Shown: in pieces, positions 45,949-55,320 of the stretch | Layout of the letters: every line of letters starts with the position of its first letter | Position numbering within the stretch: the first letter of the stretch is position 1 | Source of the DNA: Aurantimonas marina | GTDB lineage: Bacteria; Pseudomonadota; Alphaproteobacteria; Rhizobiales; Rhizobiaceae | DNA: 64,000 nt | Reading direction: 5' to 3' | Assembly: GCF_017183135.1 (NCBI RefSeq) | Contig: NZ_JADDXW010000011.1 | Location: 79,436 to 143,435, forward strand | The notes under the pieces: generated by a model | The model's input: the letters and a program-made list of their open reading frames with translations, nothing else | The model's database searches: none | What the model was told of the DNA's origin: nothing | Program-made: the position numbers and the translations under genes

Positions 45949-47946
45949 ATGTGGAACCTCGTTGCAAGCGCAATGGGCGATGAGCCCGACGGCGATGGAA
46001 GCGCACGGCTGGAAGAGCGCCGTGAGGTCGTGCATGCGATCTATGCGGATCTGCCCTCCTTCGCGACAGGCTCTCTTGCAGTTGTCGCGGGTGCATACGT
46101 GACGGCGGTGAAGACGGACAGCACGCCAGTTTGGTCTGTTACGGCAGTCATTGCCGCGGTAACGTTGGTCCGACTTGCAACGATGCTGCTGTTTGCAAAA
46201 CATGCAGCGAGATTTTCGGTCAAGTTCTGGGAGACCATTTATCTCATCGCCGGTACGGTACACGTAGCAAGCGTCGGATCCTGGCCTGCCATCGTATTCT
46301 GGGCAACCAGCGATAGCTACTCGGAGCTTCTGTCGATCTCGGCATTTCTTTGTTTTCTGGTCGGAATTCAAGGTCGTAATTTCGCGAGCCCAAAGATTGT
46401 TCGCATGCAAATCATAGCCTCTGCGATTCCGATAGCCATCATGCTGACCAGTCGATGGTCGATTTGGTATCTTGTTCTTTTCATTTTTTTCGCCGTTTTT
46501 CTTTTTACGATTCTCGTTACATCCACACGCATGGGCAACATGTTTCTCAACGCGGTACGCACCGCGCGGGCAAATGAACGCCTCGCCTTGTATGACTCCC
46601 TCACCGGTTTGCCGAACCGTACCGCGATGGAAAAGTATCTAGCGCAGGCGATCCAGGAGAAAGATCAGCACTTCGCCCTGCACTTCATCGACCTTGACCG
46701 CTTTAAGAGAGTGAACGATACGCTCGGCCACAGCTCGGGGGATGAGTTGCTCAAAGAGGCGGGGCGCCGCCTGACTGAGACCGTGGACGGTCGTGGCTGG
46801 GTCGCCCGTTACGGCGGGGATGAATTCGTCGTGCTTCACCGCGATACCTCTGACAAAGCCGAAACGCATGCTTTGGCGCGTGAGATGGTTGCCGCGCTCG
46901 GAAAGCCCTTCGAGGTCAATGGCTTTACGCTGCAAGGCGGTGGCAGCATAGGAACTGCCCTCTTCCCCGAAGATGGTAGGTCGGCAGTTGCATTGAAACA
47001 GTGCGCCGACACCGCACTTTATCATGCAAAGTCTCTGGGCCGCGGTCGAAATGAGTTTTTCACGGCCGAATTGGCCGATCGCGGAGCGACCCATCTACGG
47101 ATAGAGAACGCTTTGCGCGATGCTCTGGACAAGAAAGCGCTGACGCTTTGCTTTCAACCGATTGTCGAGCCGGAGCGGTTTCGCGTCGTGACGTGCGAGG
47201 CGCTGGTGCGCTGGTCGCATCCGCAGAGAGGCCCCATTTCGCCCGCTCAATTCCTCCCGATTGCAGAGGAAGCGGGCCTAATGAATGATCTTACCGACCA
47301 GACGATCAGAATGGCCTGCCGCGCCGCGTCCCATTGGCCCAGCAGTGTCAATCTCGCGGTCAATCTCTCGCCAAGCCAGTTACACAGGTCGGATATCGTC
47401 GAAATCGTCCTGCGAGCGTTGCGAGAAGGGGGGGTGCTCCCCAGCCGTCTGGAAATCGAGATCACCGAAAATATCGACCTCGACTACGAACCGCTACTCG
47501 TTCAAAAGCTGTGGGAGTTCAAATCCCACGGCATCCGTCTCTCGCTTGATGACTTCGGAACAGGGTACTCCAACCTCGGACACATCTCGCGTCTGCCGCT
47601 GGACAAGATCAAGATCGACAAAAGCTTTCTCTCAGAATCCGCAGACAGCGCGCGCAAGATATCGCTGCTGCGGGGGGCAATACGTTTCATCGCGCTGTTG
47701 GAGTTGGACATCGTGGTAGAAGGTATCGAGACCGTAGACCAGCTCTCGCTGGTGGCTTCGGAACCGGGCGTGACCGAGCTCCAGGGGTTTGTCTTCGGAA
47801 TGCCGCTTCCCGAAAGGGCGATCTGCGATCTGCTCGGCGCATTGCACCGTAAACCGGCCGTCTCGCTCGATGAGTTCAAGACGACGCTCGCCCAAACGAT
47901 GCCCAAGCTGGACGACGAACGCCGCGTGGCTCTTCCCAGACACTAA
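45949..47946 (+). CDS. Membrane GGDEF-EAL protein with both sites intact
   Basis: 665 residues. About five or six N-terminal helices (40-190) form a membrane sensor. The GGDEF domain has Y-G-G-D-E-F at 288-293 and D-S-L-T-G-L-P-N-R. The EAL domain has C-E-A-L (416-419), E-I-T-E-N and D-D-F-G-T-G-Y-S-N-L, followed by V-E-G-I-E. All key residues for both c-di-GMP synthesis and hydrolysis are present. The ATG at 45949 lacks a good ribosome site; ATG at 45973 is an alternative. Confidence 0.9.
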   Translation: MWNLVASAMGDEPDGDGSARLEERREVVHAIYADLPSFATGSLAVVAGAYVTAVKTDSTPVWSVTAVIAAVTLVRLATMLLFAKHAARFSVKFWETIYLIAGTVHVASVGSWPAIVFWATSDSYSELLSISAFLCFLVGIQGRNFASPKIVRMQIIASAIPIAIMLTSRWSIWYLVLFIFFAVFLFTILVTSTRMGNMFLNAVRTARANERLALYDSLTGLPNRTAMEKYLAQAIQEKDQHFALHFIDLDRFKRVNDTLGHSSGDELLKEAGRRLTETVDGRGWVARYGGDEFVVLHRDTSDKAETHALAREMVAALGKPFEVNGFTLQGGGSIGTALFPEDGRSAVALKQCADTALYHAKSLGRGRNEFFTAELADRGATHLRIENALRDALDKKALTLCFQPIVEPERFRVVTCEALVRWSHPQRGPISPAQFLPIAEEAGLMNDLTDQTIRMACRAASHWPSSVNLAVNLSPSQLHRSDIVEIVLRALREGGVLPSRLEIEITENIDLDYEPLLVQKLWEFKSHGIRLSLDDFGTGYSNLGHISRLPLDKIKIDKSFLSESADSARKISLLRGAIRFIALLELDIVVEGIETVDQLSLVASEPGVTELQGFVFGMPLPERAICDLLGALHRKPAVSLDEFKTTLAQTMPKLDDERRVALPRH

Positions 47947-48040
47947 CCAAGTTTTAAAATCAGTCTGCTAAATTGCGTTAATTCCCGCGCATCGCGCGAC
48001 GGAATTGCTTAGGCTACCTGATCAAACAGGATGCTGCGCA

Positions 48041-48814
48041 ATGAACCAGTGGACAAGCCCCTCCCCGGAGGGAAAAGACGACGCCGCGAAACAGATCGAG
48101 TATTTCCGAGCGGAGGATGCGGCGGACTACGAAGCCATCTATCAGTTGCGCTACAACTCGTATGTCCAGGAGGGCGCGATCGACCCCAACGAGGATCGGC
48201 GTTTTACCGATTCTCACGACAACGACGCGAACGCGCTTATTTTTGGCGTTGAGCTGTACGACTGTCTAGCTGCGTCCATCCGGCTGCACGTCTGCTCTCC
48301 GAGTCATGCAATTTCTCCGGGGTTGGAAGTCTTCCCCGACGTGCTCGAGCCGATTCTGGAGCGTGGTGAGTCATTCATCGATCCCACCCGCTTCGTCATT
48401 GATCGCAATATCCGCTCCAACGCCAATCGCCTGCCCTTGGCGACGGTGCGTCTCGCAGCGATGGCGGCGGAGCATTTCAACGCGGATCACATGTTGGCCA
48501 CCGTGCGAGCGGAGCATGTGCCGTTCTATCGGCGGTTCTGTCACATGGAGCTGCGAACTTCGCCTCGGGACTACCCCGGCCTCAACAAGCCGATTTGTCT
48601 CATGTCCGGCGACAGTAGTGCAATTCGAAATACGGTGTACCCTCGCTATCCGATCTTTGCATCGTCGCACGCGGAACGGGTCCGGACCTTCGGTCCCTCG
48701 CGCGATTTTACCGAGGGATTGCTCGGCACACTCCCCTCGAATTCCAATGAAGTAGTACCGCGTCTGGCCAACCATCCCGTAGCCTCGCACCCTCGGCGGC
48801 AACAAACCGCCTGA
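48041..48814 (+). CDS. FeeM-like N-acyl amino acid synthase / GNAT-type protein
   Basis: 257 residues. An acyltransferase-like core begins I-Y-Q-L-R-Y-N-S-Y-V-Q-E-G, with an A-A-S-I-R-L-H strand and F-I-D-P-T-R-F-V-I-D. The layout is that of LuxI-related and FeeM-type N-acyl amino acid synthases. The C-terminal ~60 residues are polar and look disordered. It lies about 95 bases after the GGDEF-EAL gene in the same direction. The product, a lipid-amino acid signal or membrane lipid, is inferred only. Confidence 0.65.
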   Translation: MNQWTSPSPEGKDDAAKQIEYFRAEDAADYEAIYQLRYNSYVQEGAIDPNEDRRFTDSHDNDANALIFGVELYDCLAASIRLHVCSPSHAISPGLEVFPDVLEPILERGESFIDPTRFVIDRNIRSNANRLPLATVRLAAMAAEHFNADHMLATVRAEHVPFYRRFCHMELRTSPRDYPGLNKPICLMSGDSSAIRNTVYPRYPIFASSHAERVRTFGPSRDFTEGLLGTLPSNSNEVVPRLANHPVASHPRRQQTA

Positions 48815-48897
48815 AAACTTGAGCCATCGGCTCACATCGCGAGAGACGGATGCTGCATTGAGCCATAAGTGATCGTTCCCGGGCGGAGCGGATTGGT

Positions 48898-50046
48898 TTA
48901 CCCGACCCGAAACCCGCGATAGGTCGCCGCGCCGGGATCGGCAACCGTCGAGGCTTCGGTCGTGGCGATCTCGCCGAGCCGCTCGTGAAAATCGGATTTG
49001 ACGCATGCGGGGTCGGCGTTCGCGGCGTCCCCGGTCAGCGCCAGCGCCTGGCAGCGGCAGCCGCCATAGTCGACATGCCGGCGCTCGCAGGAGCGGCAGG
49101 GTTCCTTCATCCAGGCGGTGCCGCGATAGGCCTCGAACGCCGGCGACGATTTCCAGATATCGGCGAGCGAATGCTCCTTCACCGACCAGAATTCCAGATG
49201 CTCGATCGTCTCAGCCGCGTGGCAGGGCAGCGCCTTGCCGGCCGGCGTCACGCTGAGCGTGCGCGCGCCCCAGCCGCCGTTACACAGCTTGGGATATTTC
49301 GCATAATAGTCCGGGAAGACAGCGTCGATGACGAGCGTGCCCTTCAGCCGCTCGCGCGCTGATTCCACCTCGCCGATCGTCCGGTCGACGTCCTCGCGCG
49401 CCGGCATCAGCTGCGCCCGGTTCCTTAGCGCCCAGCCGTAATATTGCGTATGGGCGATCTCCAGCCGCTTGGCGCCGAAGGCGACGGCCTTGTCGATCAT
49501 GTCAGGCACCTGATGGATGTTCATCCGGTGGATCACCGCGTTGAGGGTCAGCGGGAAGCCGCGCTCGACCACGGCGCGGGCGAAAGCCTCCTTCTTCTCA
49601 AAGCCGCCCTTGTAGCCCGCCACCAGCTCGGTCACGCCGGCGTCGGCGCCTTGCATCGACAGCTGGATGTGGTCGCAGCCTACCTCGAACAGGGCGTCCA
49701 GCTGCGCTTCCGAAACACCGATCCCCGAGGTGATCAGATTGGTGTAGAGCCCGACCTCGGCGGCGTGACGGGTCAGCTCGACGATGTCCTTGCGGGCGGT
49801 CGGTTCGCCGCCGGACAGATGAATATGAATGACGCCGAGGTCCGCCGCCTCGCTGAACACCCGCTTCCAGGTCTCGGTGTCGAGCTCCGACGAGCGCGTA
49901 TCGAGCTGAAGCGGGTTCGAGCAATAGGTACAGCGCAGCGGGCAGCGATGGGTCAGCTCGGCCAGCAGCCCCAGCGGCGGCTGCGGCGTCGGCGTCGGCC
50001 GCTCGGTTGCATCGGCGGCGGGCTTGGGAAAGACCGCCTCGTTCAT
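48898..50046 (-). CDS. pqqE: PQQ biosynthesis radical SAM protein PqqE
   Basis: 382 residues. The radical SAM cluster [10 protein letters not shown] is near residue 34. Later cysteine-rich motifs (C-N-G-G-W-G, C-H-A-A, C-R-S-C and C-R-C-Q) fit the SPASM auxiliary clusters. It cross-links the glutamate and tyrosine of PqqA. It is last in pqqABCDE, overlapping pqqD by four bases. Confidence 0.95.
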   Translation of the reverse strand: MNEAVFPKPAADATERPTPTPQPPLGLLAELTHRCPLRCTYCSNPLQLDTRSSELDTETWKRVFSEAADLGVIHIHLSGGEPTARKDIVELTRHAAEVGLYTNLITSGIGVSEAQLDALFEVGCDHIQLSMQGADAGVTELVAGYKGGFEKKEAFARAVVERGFPLTLNAVIHRMNIHQVPDMIDKAVAFGAKRLEIAHTQYYGWALRNRAQLMPAREDVDRTIGEVESARERLKGTLVIDAVFPDYYAKYPKLCNGGWGARTLSVTPAGKALPCHAAETIEHLEFWSVKEHSLADIWKSSPAFEAYRGTAWMKEPCRSCERRHVDYGGCRCQALALTGDAANADPACVKSDFHERLGEIATTEASTVADPGAATYRGFRVG

Positions 50047-50321
50047 AGCGCCACCATCTGCTTGTCACGGAGGTCGATGAGGAAACTCTCGACATCCGGG
50101 CGGATCGTCGCTTCGTCCGCCGTGAAAGCTTCCGTCAGTTGTCGCAGGATATCCCCGAACGTGGTCTTGCCGTCCACCCGCTTGAGAATTGCCGTCGCGA
50201 CCTGATCGGCGTTGAAGATGCGTTCCGGCCCGACCAGGATGAACTGGCCGCGCGTCTTGTCCTCGCGAAACCGCACGCCGTGCGGCAGTCTGGGCACCGT
50301 ATCGTCTGCGATCGCGGTCAT
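50043..50321 (-). CDS. pqqD: PQQ biosynthesis peptide chaperone PqqD
   Basis: 92 residues with the peptide-binding fold that presents PqqA to PqqE. The core [19 protein letters not shown]-like I-L-V-G-P-E-R and F-L-I-D-L-R-D are typical. It overlaps both neighbours by four bases. Confidence 0.93.
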   Translation of the reverse strand: MTAIADDTVPRLPHGVRFREDKTRGQFILVGPERIFNADQVATAILKRVDGKTTFGDILRQLTEAFTADEATIRPDVESFLIDLRDKQMVAL

Positions 50322-51076
50322 GCCGCCCCGCCCTCAGCCCGTAGGCCTTCGCCCGGACGCCAAGCGTCCGGCGGGATCATTCCCGGCTCGACATAGGCGA
50401 AATGCAGCGTATCAAGCTGCGCCCAGAGCACCTGGCACTTGAACCGCAAGGCGTCGAGCACGGCTGTCTGTTCCTCGGGCCGGCGGGCGTTGTCGAGGCA
50501 ATAGGCGAGCGCGAAATCGGAATCGCGCTTGGCCTGCACCGGCCGCTTGTCGAAATAGGCCAGCGTTTCCTTGGAGATGAAGTCGTAATGCTCCAGCATC
50601 CCCCGCACGCGGGTGCCAATCACAGTTGGCGAGAATAGCTCGGTCAACGACGAGGCGATAGCCTCCAGCAGCGTCCGCTCCTGGACGAAATGGACATAAG
50701 CATCGACCGCGAAGCGCGTACCGGCAAGAATGCCGACGCCGGATTCGACATAGGCGCGATCGAGACCGACACCGTCGGTCAGCGCGATCCATTTTTCGAT
50801 CCCGCCGCGCTGCCCCTCCTCGCCGTCATGGTCGATGATCCGCTGGCGCCATTCACGGCGCAGTTCCGGCGTCCGCAAGCGAGCGAGGATATAGGCATCC
50901 TTCACCGGGATTTGCGACTGGTAGTAATAACGGTTGAGCGCCCAGGCCTGCACTTGCGTCTTTGACAGCTCTCCGTTCTGCAGTCGCTGCTGAAACGGAT
51001 GCAGATGGTGATAGCGCTCGGCGCCAATCTGCCGTAACCCCGCCTCGAAATCCTCGCGTCCCATCATCGCCTTCAT
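50318..51076 (-). CDS. pqqC: Pyrroloquinoline-quinone synthase PqqC
   Basis: 252 residues of the heme-oxygenase-like fold. The Y-H-H-L-H-P-F-Q motif, N-R-Y-Y-Y-Q-S-Q-I-P-V-K-D and R-I-I-D-H-D-G are diagnostic. It carries out the final ring closure and oxidation giving PQQ. The ATG at 51076 overlaps the pqqB stop (ATGA), which decides the start over one 12 codons upstream. Confidence 0.95.
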   Translation of the reverse strand: MKAMMGREDFEAGLRQIGAERYHHLHPFQQRLQNGELSKTQVQAWALNRYYYQSQIPVKDAYILARLRTPELRREWRQRIIDHDGEEGQRGGIEKWIALTDGVGLDRAYVESGVGILAGTRFAVDAYVHFVQERTLLEAIASSLTELFSPTVIGTRVRGMLEHYDFISKETLAYFDKRPVQAKRDSDFALAYCLDNARRPEEQTAVLDALRFKCQVLWAQLDTLHFAYVEPGMIPPDAWRPGEGLRAEGGAA

Positions 51077-52026
51077 GGCACGATCTCCATGCCGTCTTTG
51101 ACCACCTGCCAACCGGCGGCCTCCACCATTTGCCGCTCCTTGGAATCATCAATCAGGATCGGATTGGTGTTGTTGATGTGGATGTAGGTGCGGCTTGCGA
51201 TCTTGAGTCCGTCGAAGGCCGTCAGGCTGCCGCCCTCGCCGGTGATCGGCATGTGCCCCATGCGCCGGCCGGTCTTCTGGCCCACACCGGCCTTGGCCAT
51301 CTCGTCGTCGGTGAAGACGGTACCGTCGAACAAGAGTGCGTCGGCATCCCTGACCCTGTCGCGCAGCCGATCGGGGACAGTGGCGCAACCGGGGATGTAA
51401 TAAGCCGTCTTGCCGTTTGCCGTCAGTCGGACACCGATGGTCATCTCGCCTTCCTCGCCGACATCGACCTCGTCTTCTTCCAGGTAGAGCGGAACCTTGC
51501 CGGGAACGGGAAACACCTCGACTTGAAGTCCCGGCACCGGCTCGAACGCCTCCCCCATCATCACCGGCCGTCTCGTCACCTGCGCGGGATCGAGAACCGA
51601 GAAGATCGGGTTGTCGGCGATGACGCCGAGAACGCCAGCCGTGCCGTAGAGCGGAAACGATTGTTTCTCGCGCAAGGTCAAAAGGCCGGCGACGTGATCG
51701 ACATCGCCATTGGTCACCAGCACCGCGCCGACGGGCGAGGCCCGTCGTTGATCCGCAGACGCACCGGCGGTCGGCTGCAGCGGCTGGGCACGCAAAATCT
51801 GCTCGCGCAAATCCGGCGAGGCGTTGATCAGCAGCCAGTTGCGTCCATCGGCGGTCACCGCGATCGAGGATTGCGACCGGGCAGAAACGCGGCTATCGCC
51901 GGCCCAATAGAGCCGACAGACATCGCAGAGACAATTCCATTGCGGATAGCCGCCACCCGCGGCCGAGCCCAAAACGAAAAGCCGCAGGCGGGCCTCGACC
52001 CGCCCGCGGCTATCAGGTGCTGCCAC
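51073..52026 (-). CDS. pqqB: PQQ biosynthesis protein PqqB
   Basis: A 317-residue metallo-beta-lactamase-fold protein. Near the N-terminus comes V-L-G-S-A-A-G-G-G-Y-P-Q-W-N-C with nearby C-x-x-C. T-N-G-D-V-D-H-V-A-G and H-I-N-N-T-N-P-I are metal-site motifs. It acts as a hydroxylase in PQQ maturation. The GTG at 52026, three bases after the pqqA stop, is taken as start. It adds about 14 residues before the first beta strand, so a later start is possible. Confidence 0.93.
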   Translation of the reverse strand: MAAPDSRGRVEARLRLFVLGSAAGGGYPQWNCLCDVCRLYWAGDSRVSARSQSSIAVTADGRNWLLINASPDLREQILRAQPLQPTAGASADQRRASPVGAVLVTNGDVDHVAGLLTLREKQSFPLYGTAGVLGVIADNPIFSVLDPAQVTRRPVMMGEAFEPVPGLQVEVFPVPGKVPLYLEEDEVDVGEEGEMTIGVRLTANGKTAYYIPGCATVPDRLRDRVRDADALLFDGTVFTDDEMAKAGVGQKTGRRMGHMPITGEGGSLTAFDGLKIASRTYIHINNTNPILIDDSKERQMVEAAGWQVVKDGMEIVP

Positions 52027-52029
52027 CGA

Positions 52030-52107
52030 TTAGAATTCGATCGGCATATAGCCGTTGATTTCCATCGCGAGGCAGACTTCCGTGAGAACAGGCTTGTTCC
52101 AGGCCAT
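52030..52107 (-). CDS. pqqA: PQQ precursor peptide PqqA
   Basis: A 25-residue peptide, M-A-W-N-K-P then V-C-L-A-M-E-I-N-G-Y and the end P-I-E-F. E16 and Y20 are the pair cross-linked by PqqE to form the PQQ skeleton. GGGAGAAG lies five bases before the ATG. It is the first gene of pqqABCDE. No PQQ-dependent dehydrogenase gene is in the window. Confidence 0.93.
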   Translation of the reverse strand: MAWNKPVLTEVCLAMEINGYMPIEF

Positions 52108-52311
52108 GGTACTTCTCCCAAAGCGCGGCGGCAGGCGATACGCGCAAAGCCACCTTTAATCGTTGCCCACCATCGACGACCTAGCAAACATGGCGGTGCT
52201 TCGGTAGTCATTGCCGTTCACAAGCTCGTTTCCGACCCGAGATCGGGAGGTTTTCCCAAATCCTCGCTGGCGCCCGAACGGGCCACCGACAGCTCGACCA
52301 CACCGGTGATC

Positions 52312-53322
52312 ATGACCCCTTTGCCCGATCCAGACGACCTCGCCGACCGCATCCGCAAAGGCGAGCGCACCGCGCTCAGCCGCGCCATCACCCTGATCGA
52401 ATCGACCCGGTCCGAGCACAGGGCCGTCGCCGCCTCCATCCTCGATCGTCTCGCCCCGGATACCGGCGACGCGATCCGCATCGGCGTCAGCGGCGTTCCG
52501 GGCGTCGGCAAGTCGACGCTGCTCGATGCCTTCGGCTCGATGCTGACCGCCGAGGGTCACAAGGTCGCCGTGCTCGCCGTCGATCCCTCCTCGGTGCGCT
52601 CCGGCGGCTCGATCCTCGGCGACAAGACGCGGATGGCGCGCCTCGCCGTCGACGCCGATGCCTTCATCCGGCCCTCCCCCTCTTCCGGCACGCTCGGCGG
52701 GGTCGCGGCGAAGACGCGCGAGACGATGCTGCTTTGCGAGGCGGCGGGGTTCGACGTGGTCATCGTCGAGACGATGGGCGTCGGCCAGGCCGAGGTCAGC
52801 GTCGCGGACATGGTGGATCTCGTGCTCCTCCTGATGATCCCCGGCGGCGGCGACGAGTTGCAGGGCATCAAGAGGGGCATCCTCGAAGTCGCCGACATCA
52901 TCGCCATGAACAAGGCCGACGGCGACAATGCCGGGCCGGCGCGGGCCGCCGCGTCCGAAATCCGCTCCGCCCTCAATATCCTGGCGCCACGTTCGGCCGC
53001 CTGGACCGTTCCGGTGCTCGCCGTCTCCGGCATGACCGGCGACGGCCTCGGCGAATTGTGGAGCGAAATCGAGCGCTTCCGCGACATCCACCGCCGCGAC
53101 GGCTCATGGGACGACCGGCGAGCCGAGCAGCGGGTGCGCTGGCTCTGGACCAGCCTCGACGAGGGCCTGCGCCGCCGCATCCTGTCCGGGGCTCGCTGGC
53201 GCGCCGAAATCGCCGCCGGCGAGGCCGTCGTCAGAGAAGGCGAACGGGCGCCGAGCGCCGTCGCCGAAGCCATTCTCGACCGGCTGGGATTACCGACCGA
53301 ACCGACGGACACGCGAAGCTGA
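52312..53322 (+). CDS. meaB: Methylmalonyl-CoA mutase-associated GTPase MeaB
   Basis: 336 residues of the ArgK/MeaB G3E-type GTPases. Walker A G-V-P-G-V-G-K-S is at 61-68, with V-D-P-S-S, the switch E-T-M-G-V-G-Q-A-E and the base-binding N-K-A-D. It protects and reloads the B12 mutase encoded by mutAB at 40-44 kb. It is divergent from pqqA across about 200 bases, which should hold both promoters. The ATG at 52312 has only a weak ribosome site, though the frame is open upstream. Confidence 0.93.
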   Translation: MTPLPDPDDLADRIRKGERTALSRAITLIESTRSEHRAVAASILDRLAPDTGDAIRIGVSGVPGVGKSTLLDAFGSMLTAEGHKVAVLAVDPSSVRSGGSILGDKTRMARLAVDADAFIRPSPSSGTLGGVAAKTRETMLLCEAAGFDVVIVETMGVGQAEVSVADMVDLVLLLMIPGGGDELQGIKRGILEVADIIAMNKADGDNAGPARAAASEIRSALNILAPRSAAWTVPVLAVSGMTGDGLGELWSEIERFRDIHRRDGSWDDRRAEQRVRWLWTSLDEGLRRRILSGARWRAEIAAGEAVVREGERAPSAVAEAILDRLGLPTEPTDTRS

Positions 53323-53427
53323 TGGCTGCTGTGATATCGGCTGGCTTGAACGATCTTGCGGCTGGCGCCTGTCAGCGCCCGCCGTCCGCCATAAATCGCT
53401 AACAAAGAACGAGGGAACCGCACCGCC

Positions 53428-54234
53428 ATGTCCGCTTCACGACCCGACAAGACCGACCGGCTGGCCGTGCTGATCGACGCCGACAATGCCTCCTCGCGCA
53501 TCGCCGACGGCCTGTTCGAGGAGATCGCCAAGATCGGCGAGGCCAGCGTCAGGCGTATCTATGGCGACTTCTCCAGCCAGCGCTCCAAGGGTTGGGCGGA
53601 CGTCTTGTCGCGCCACGCGATCATCCCGCACCAGCAGTTCGCCTACACGTCCGGCAAGAACGCCTCCGACATCACCCTCGTCATCGACGCCATGGACCTT
53701 CTCCACAGCGGCCGGTTCGACGGCTTCTGTCTGGTGTCCTCAGACAGCGATTTCACCCGGCTCGCCGCCCGCATCCGCGAACAGGGCGTCGACGTCTACG
53801 GCTTCGGCGAACAGAAGACGCCGGAAAGCTTCCGGCAGGCGTGCCGGCGCTTCATCTACACCGAGAACCTCCTGCCGGGCCGGGTCACGGCGGAGAAGGA
53901 CGATGGCAAAGCGCCGCCACTGGCCAAGCCGCAGCAGGCGGCGGACCTGCTCAAGCGGGTCATCGAGCAAATGGACACCGAGGACGGCTGGGTGAATCTC
54001 GGCAGTTTCGGCAAACAGCTTCTCAACCTGTCCTCGGACTTCGACCCGCGTACCTATGGCTTCAAGAAATTGAGCGATCTGGTCCGCTCGACCAAGCTGT
54101 TCGAGGTCGACGATCCGGAAGGTGGCAGCGTCGAAATCCGGCTGAAGCCGCAGGCGGCGGAAAAGCCCCGCGCCACTCGCTCGCGCAGACCGTCTAGCCG
54201 TCCCCCAAGCCAGCCGAAAAGCGACTACAGCTAA
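53428..54234 (+). CDS. NYN domain protein with C-terminal LOTUS/OST-HTH-like domain
   Basis: 268 residues. The PIN-like NYN nuclease domain (about 10-150) shows its acidic residues in L-I-D-A-D-N, V-I-D-A-M-D and V-S-S-D-S-D-F. A linker leads to a region (about 170-245) with L-L-K-R-V-I-E-Q and K-L-S-D-L-V-R-S-T-K-L-F, which matches a LOTUS/OST-HTH RNA-binding fold. The tail is basic. LabA-like proteins of this type probably act on RNA. Gene neighbours give no clear partner. Confidence 0.88.
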   Translation: MSASRPDKTDRLAVLIDADNASSRIADGLFEEIAKIGEASVRRIYGDFSSQRSKGWADVLSRHAIIPHQQFAYTSGKNASDITLVIDAMDLLHSGRFDGFCLVSSDSDFTRLAARIREQGVDVYGFGEQKTPESFRQACRRFIYTENLLPGRVTAEKDDGKAPPLAKPQQAADLLKRVIEQMDTEDGWVNLGSFGKQLLNLSSDFDPRTYGFKKLSDLVRSTKLFEVDDPEGGSVEIRLKPQAAEKPRATRSRRPSSRPPSQPKSDYS

Positions 54235-54241
54235 ACGCGCC

Positions 54242-55243
54242 TCAGCGTGGGACCGCCCGCACCGCGCCGACCGCAATCTTCTCCCAGTTGCGTAGCGTCT
54301 TCGATGCCAACGCGTCGAACTTGTCGGACAGCGCCCCATCGTCGCCGCGCAGCGCCTTGGCGATGACCGCCGCGACCAGCGCCTCGCTCGCCCGCGTGCC
54401 GCCGTCGTCGATCTTCAGCGCAAAGCCGAGGCCAAGATCCGGCAAGGCGCCGCAGAACACACCCTCCGCCCCGGTCTTGGCGAACACCCGGCCGGGCGCG
54501 GCCTGCATCAGCTTCTCGCAGGCGCGTCCAGTGCCGGACATCTCCCAGGGCGCGGCCATGCAAGCCTCGATCAGCCGCCGCCCCGCCGCTGCGCGCTCCG
54601 GCGCGACGCCCTCACCAGTGACGAGCTTGGCGAAACCATGCGCGAAACTTTTCAGCGCCGCCGCATAAGTCGGGATCGAGCAGCCGTCGGTGCCGCAGAC
54701 ATCAGCGCCAAGTTCAGTGCCGGTCAGATCCTCGATCGCGGCCTTCGCCCGCCGCTGCACCGGGTGGTCCGCCCCGACATAGCCGTGCGGGTCCTCGCCC
54801 TGGTGGACCGCCGTGCAGAGAAACCCGGCATGTTTGCCCGAACAATTGTTGTGCAGCGCCGTCGGCTCGCCGCCGCGTCGGGCGAGATCGAGCGCGACGG
54901 GCAGATCGAACGGCCAATGGCAGCCGCATTCGAGCGCGCCCCCATCGAGTCCACCCTTGGCGAGCATGGCGGCGGCGAGGGCCACATGTCTCTCTTCGCC
55001 CGAATGGGAGGCACAGGCGAGCGAGAGTTCCCGGTCGCCGAAGCCAAAGGCGTCCGCCGCGCCGGTCTCGATCAGCGGGATCGCCTGGAACACCTTGATC
55101 GCCGAGCGCGGAAACACCGGCCGCGCGATATCGCCGGCGGAGGCGACCACCGCCCCCGCGCCATCGACAAGCGCGAAGCCGCCGCGATGGACGCTCTCGA
55201 CCAGATCGCCTCGGGTCACTTCCACGACAACAGGGTTTTCCAT
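54242..55243 (-). CDS. Asparaginase, Rhizobium etli type II family
   Basis: 333 residues of the class 3 asparaginase family. The motif C-A-S-H-S-G-E-E-R-H, the C-S-G-K-H-A-G-F tetrad segment and G-T-D-G-C-S-I-P-T-Y are those of R. etli asparaginase, which uses serine-lysine pairs and a metal-binding cysteine site. It splits asparagine to aspartate and ammonia. ATG at 55243 is used; one ten codons upstream has a poorer context. It converges with the NYN gene, seven bases apart. Confidence 0.9.
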   Translation of the reverse strand: MENPVVVEVTRGDLVESVHRGGFALVDGAGAVVASAGDIARPVFPRSAIKVFQAIPLIETGAADAFGFGDRELSLACASHSGEERHVALAAAMLAKGGLDGGALECGCHWPFDLPVALDLARRGGEPTALHNNCSGKHAGFLCTAVHQGEDPHGYVGADHPVQRRAKAAIEDLTGTELGADVCGTDGCSIPTYAAALKSFAHGFAKLVTGEGVAPERAAAGRRLIEACMAAPWEMSGTGRACEKLMQAAPGRVFAKTGAEGVFCGALPDLGLGFALKIDDGGTRASEALVAAVIAKALRGDDGALSDKFDALASKTLRNWEKIAVGAVRAVPR

Positions 55244-55320
55244 CGCGCACCTTGATCCTACAAATATCTTCAATCGCGCTCTAGCAGCCGTTCCTCTATC
55301 CCGCCACCGTCAGGGATCCG

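Noticed and set aside
50962..52311. N-terminal extension of meaB back to 50962 (786 codons in all)
   Set aside because: The extra part covers pqqB and pqqA on the opposite strand and has no family features. MeaB homology begins just after 52312.
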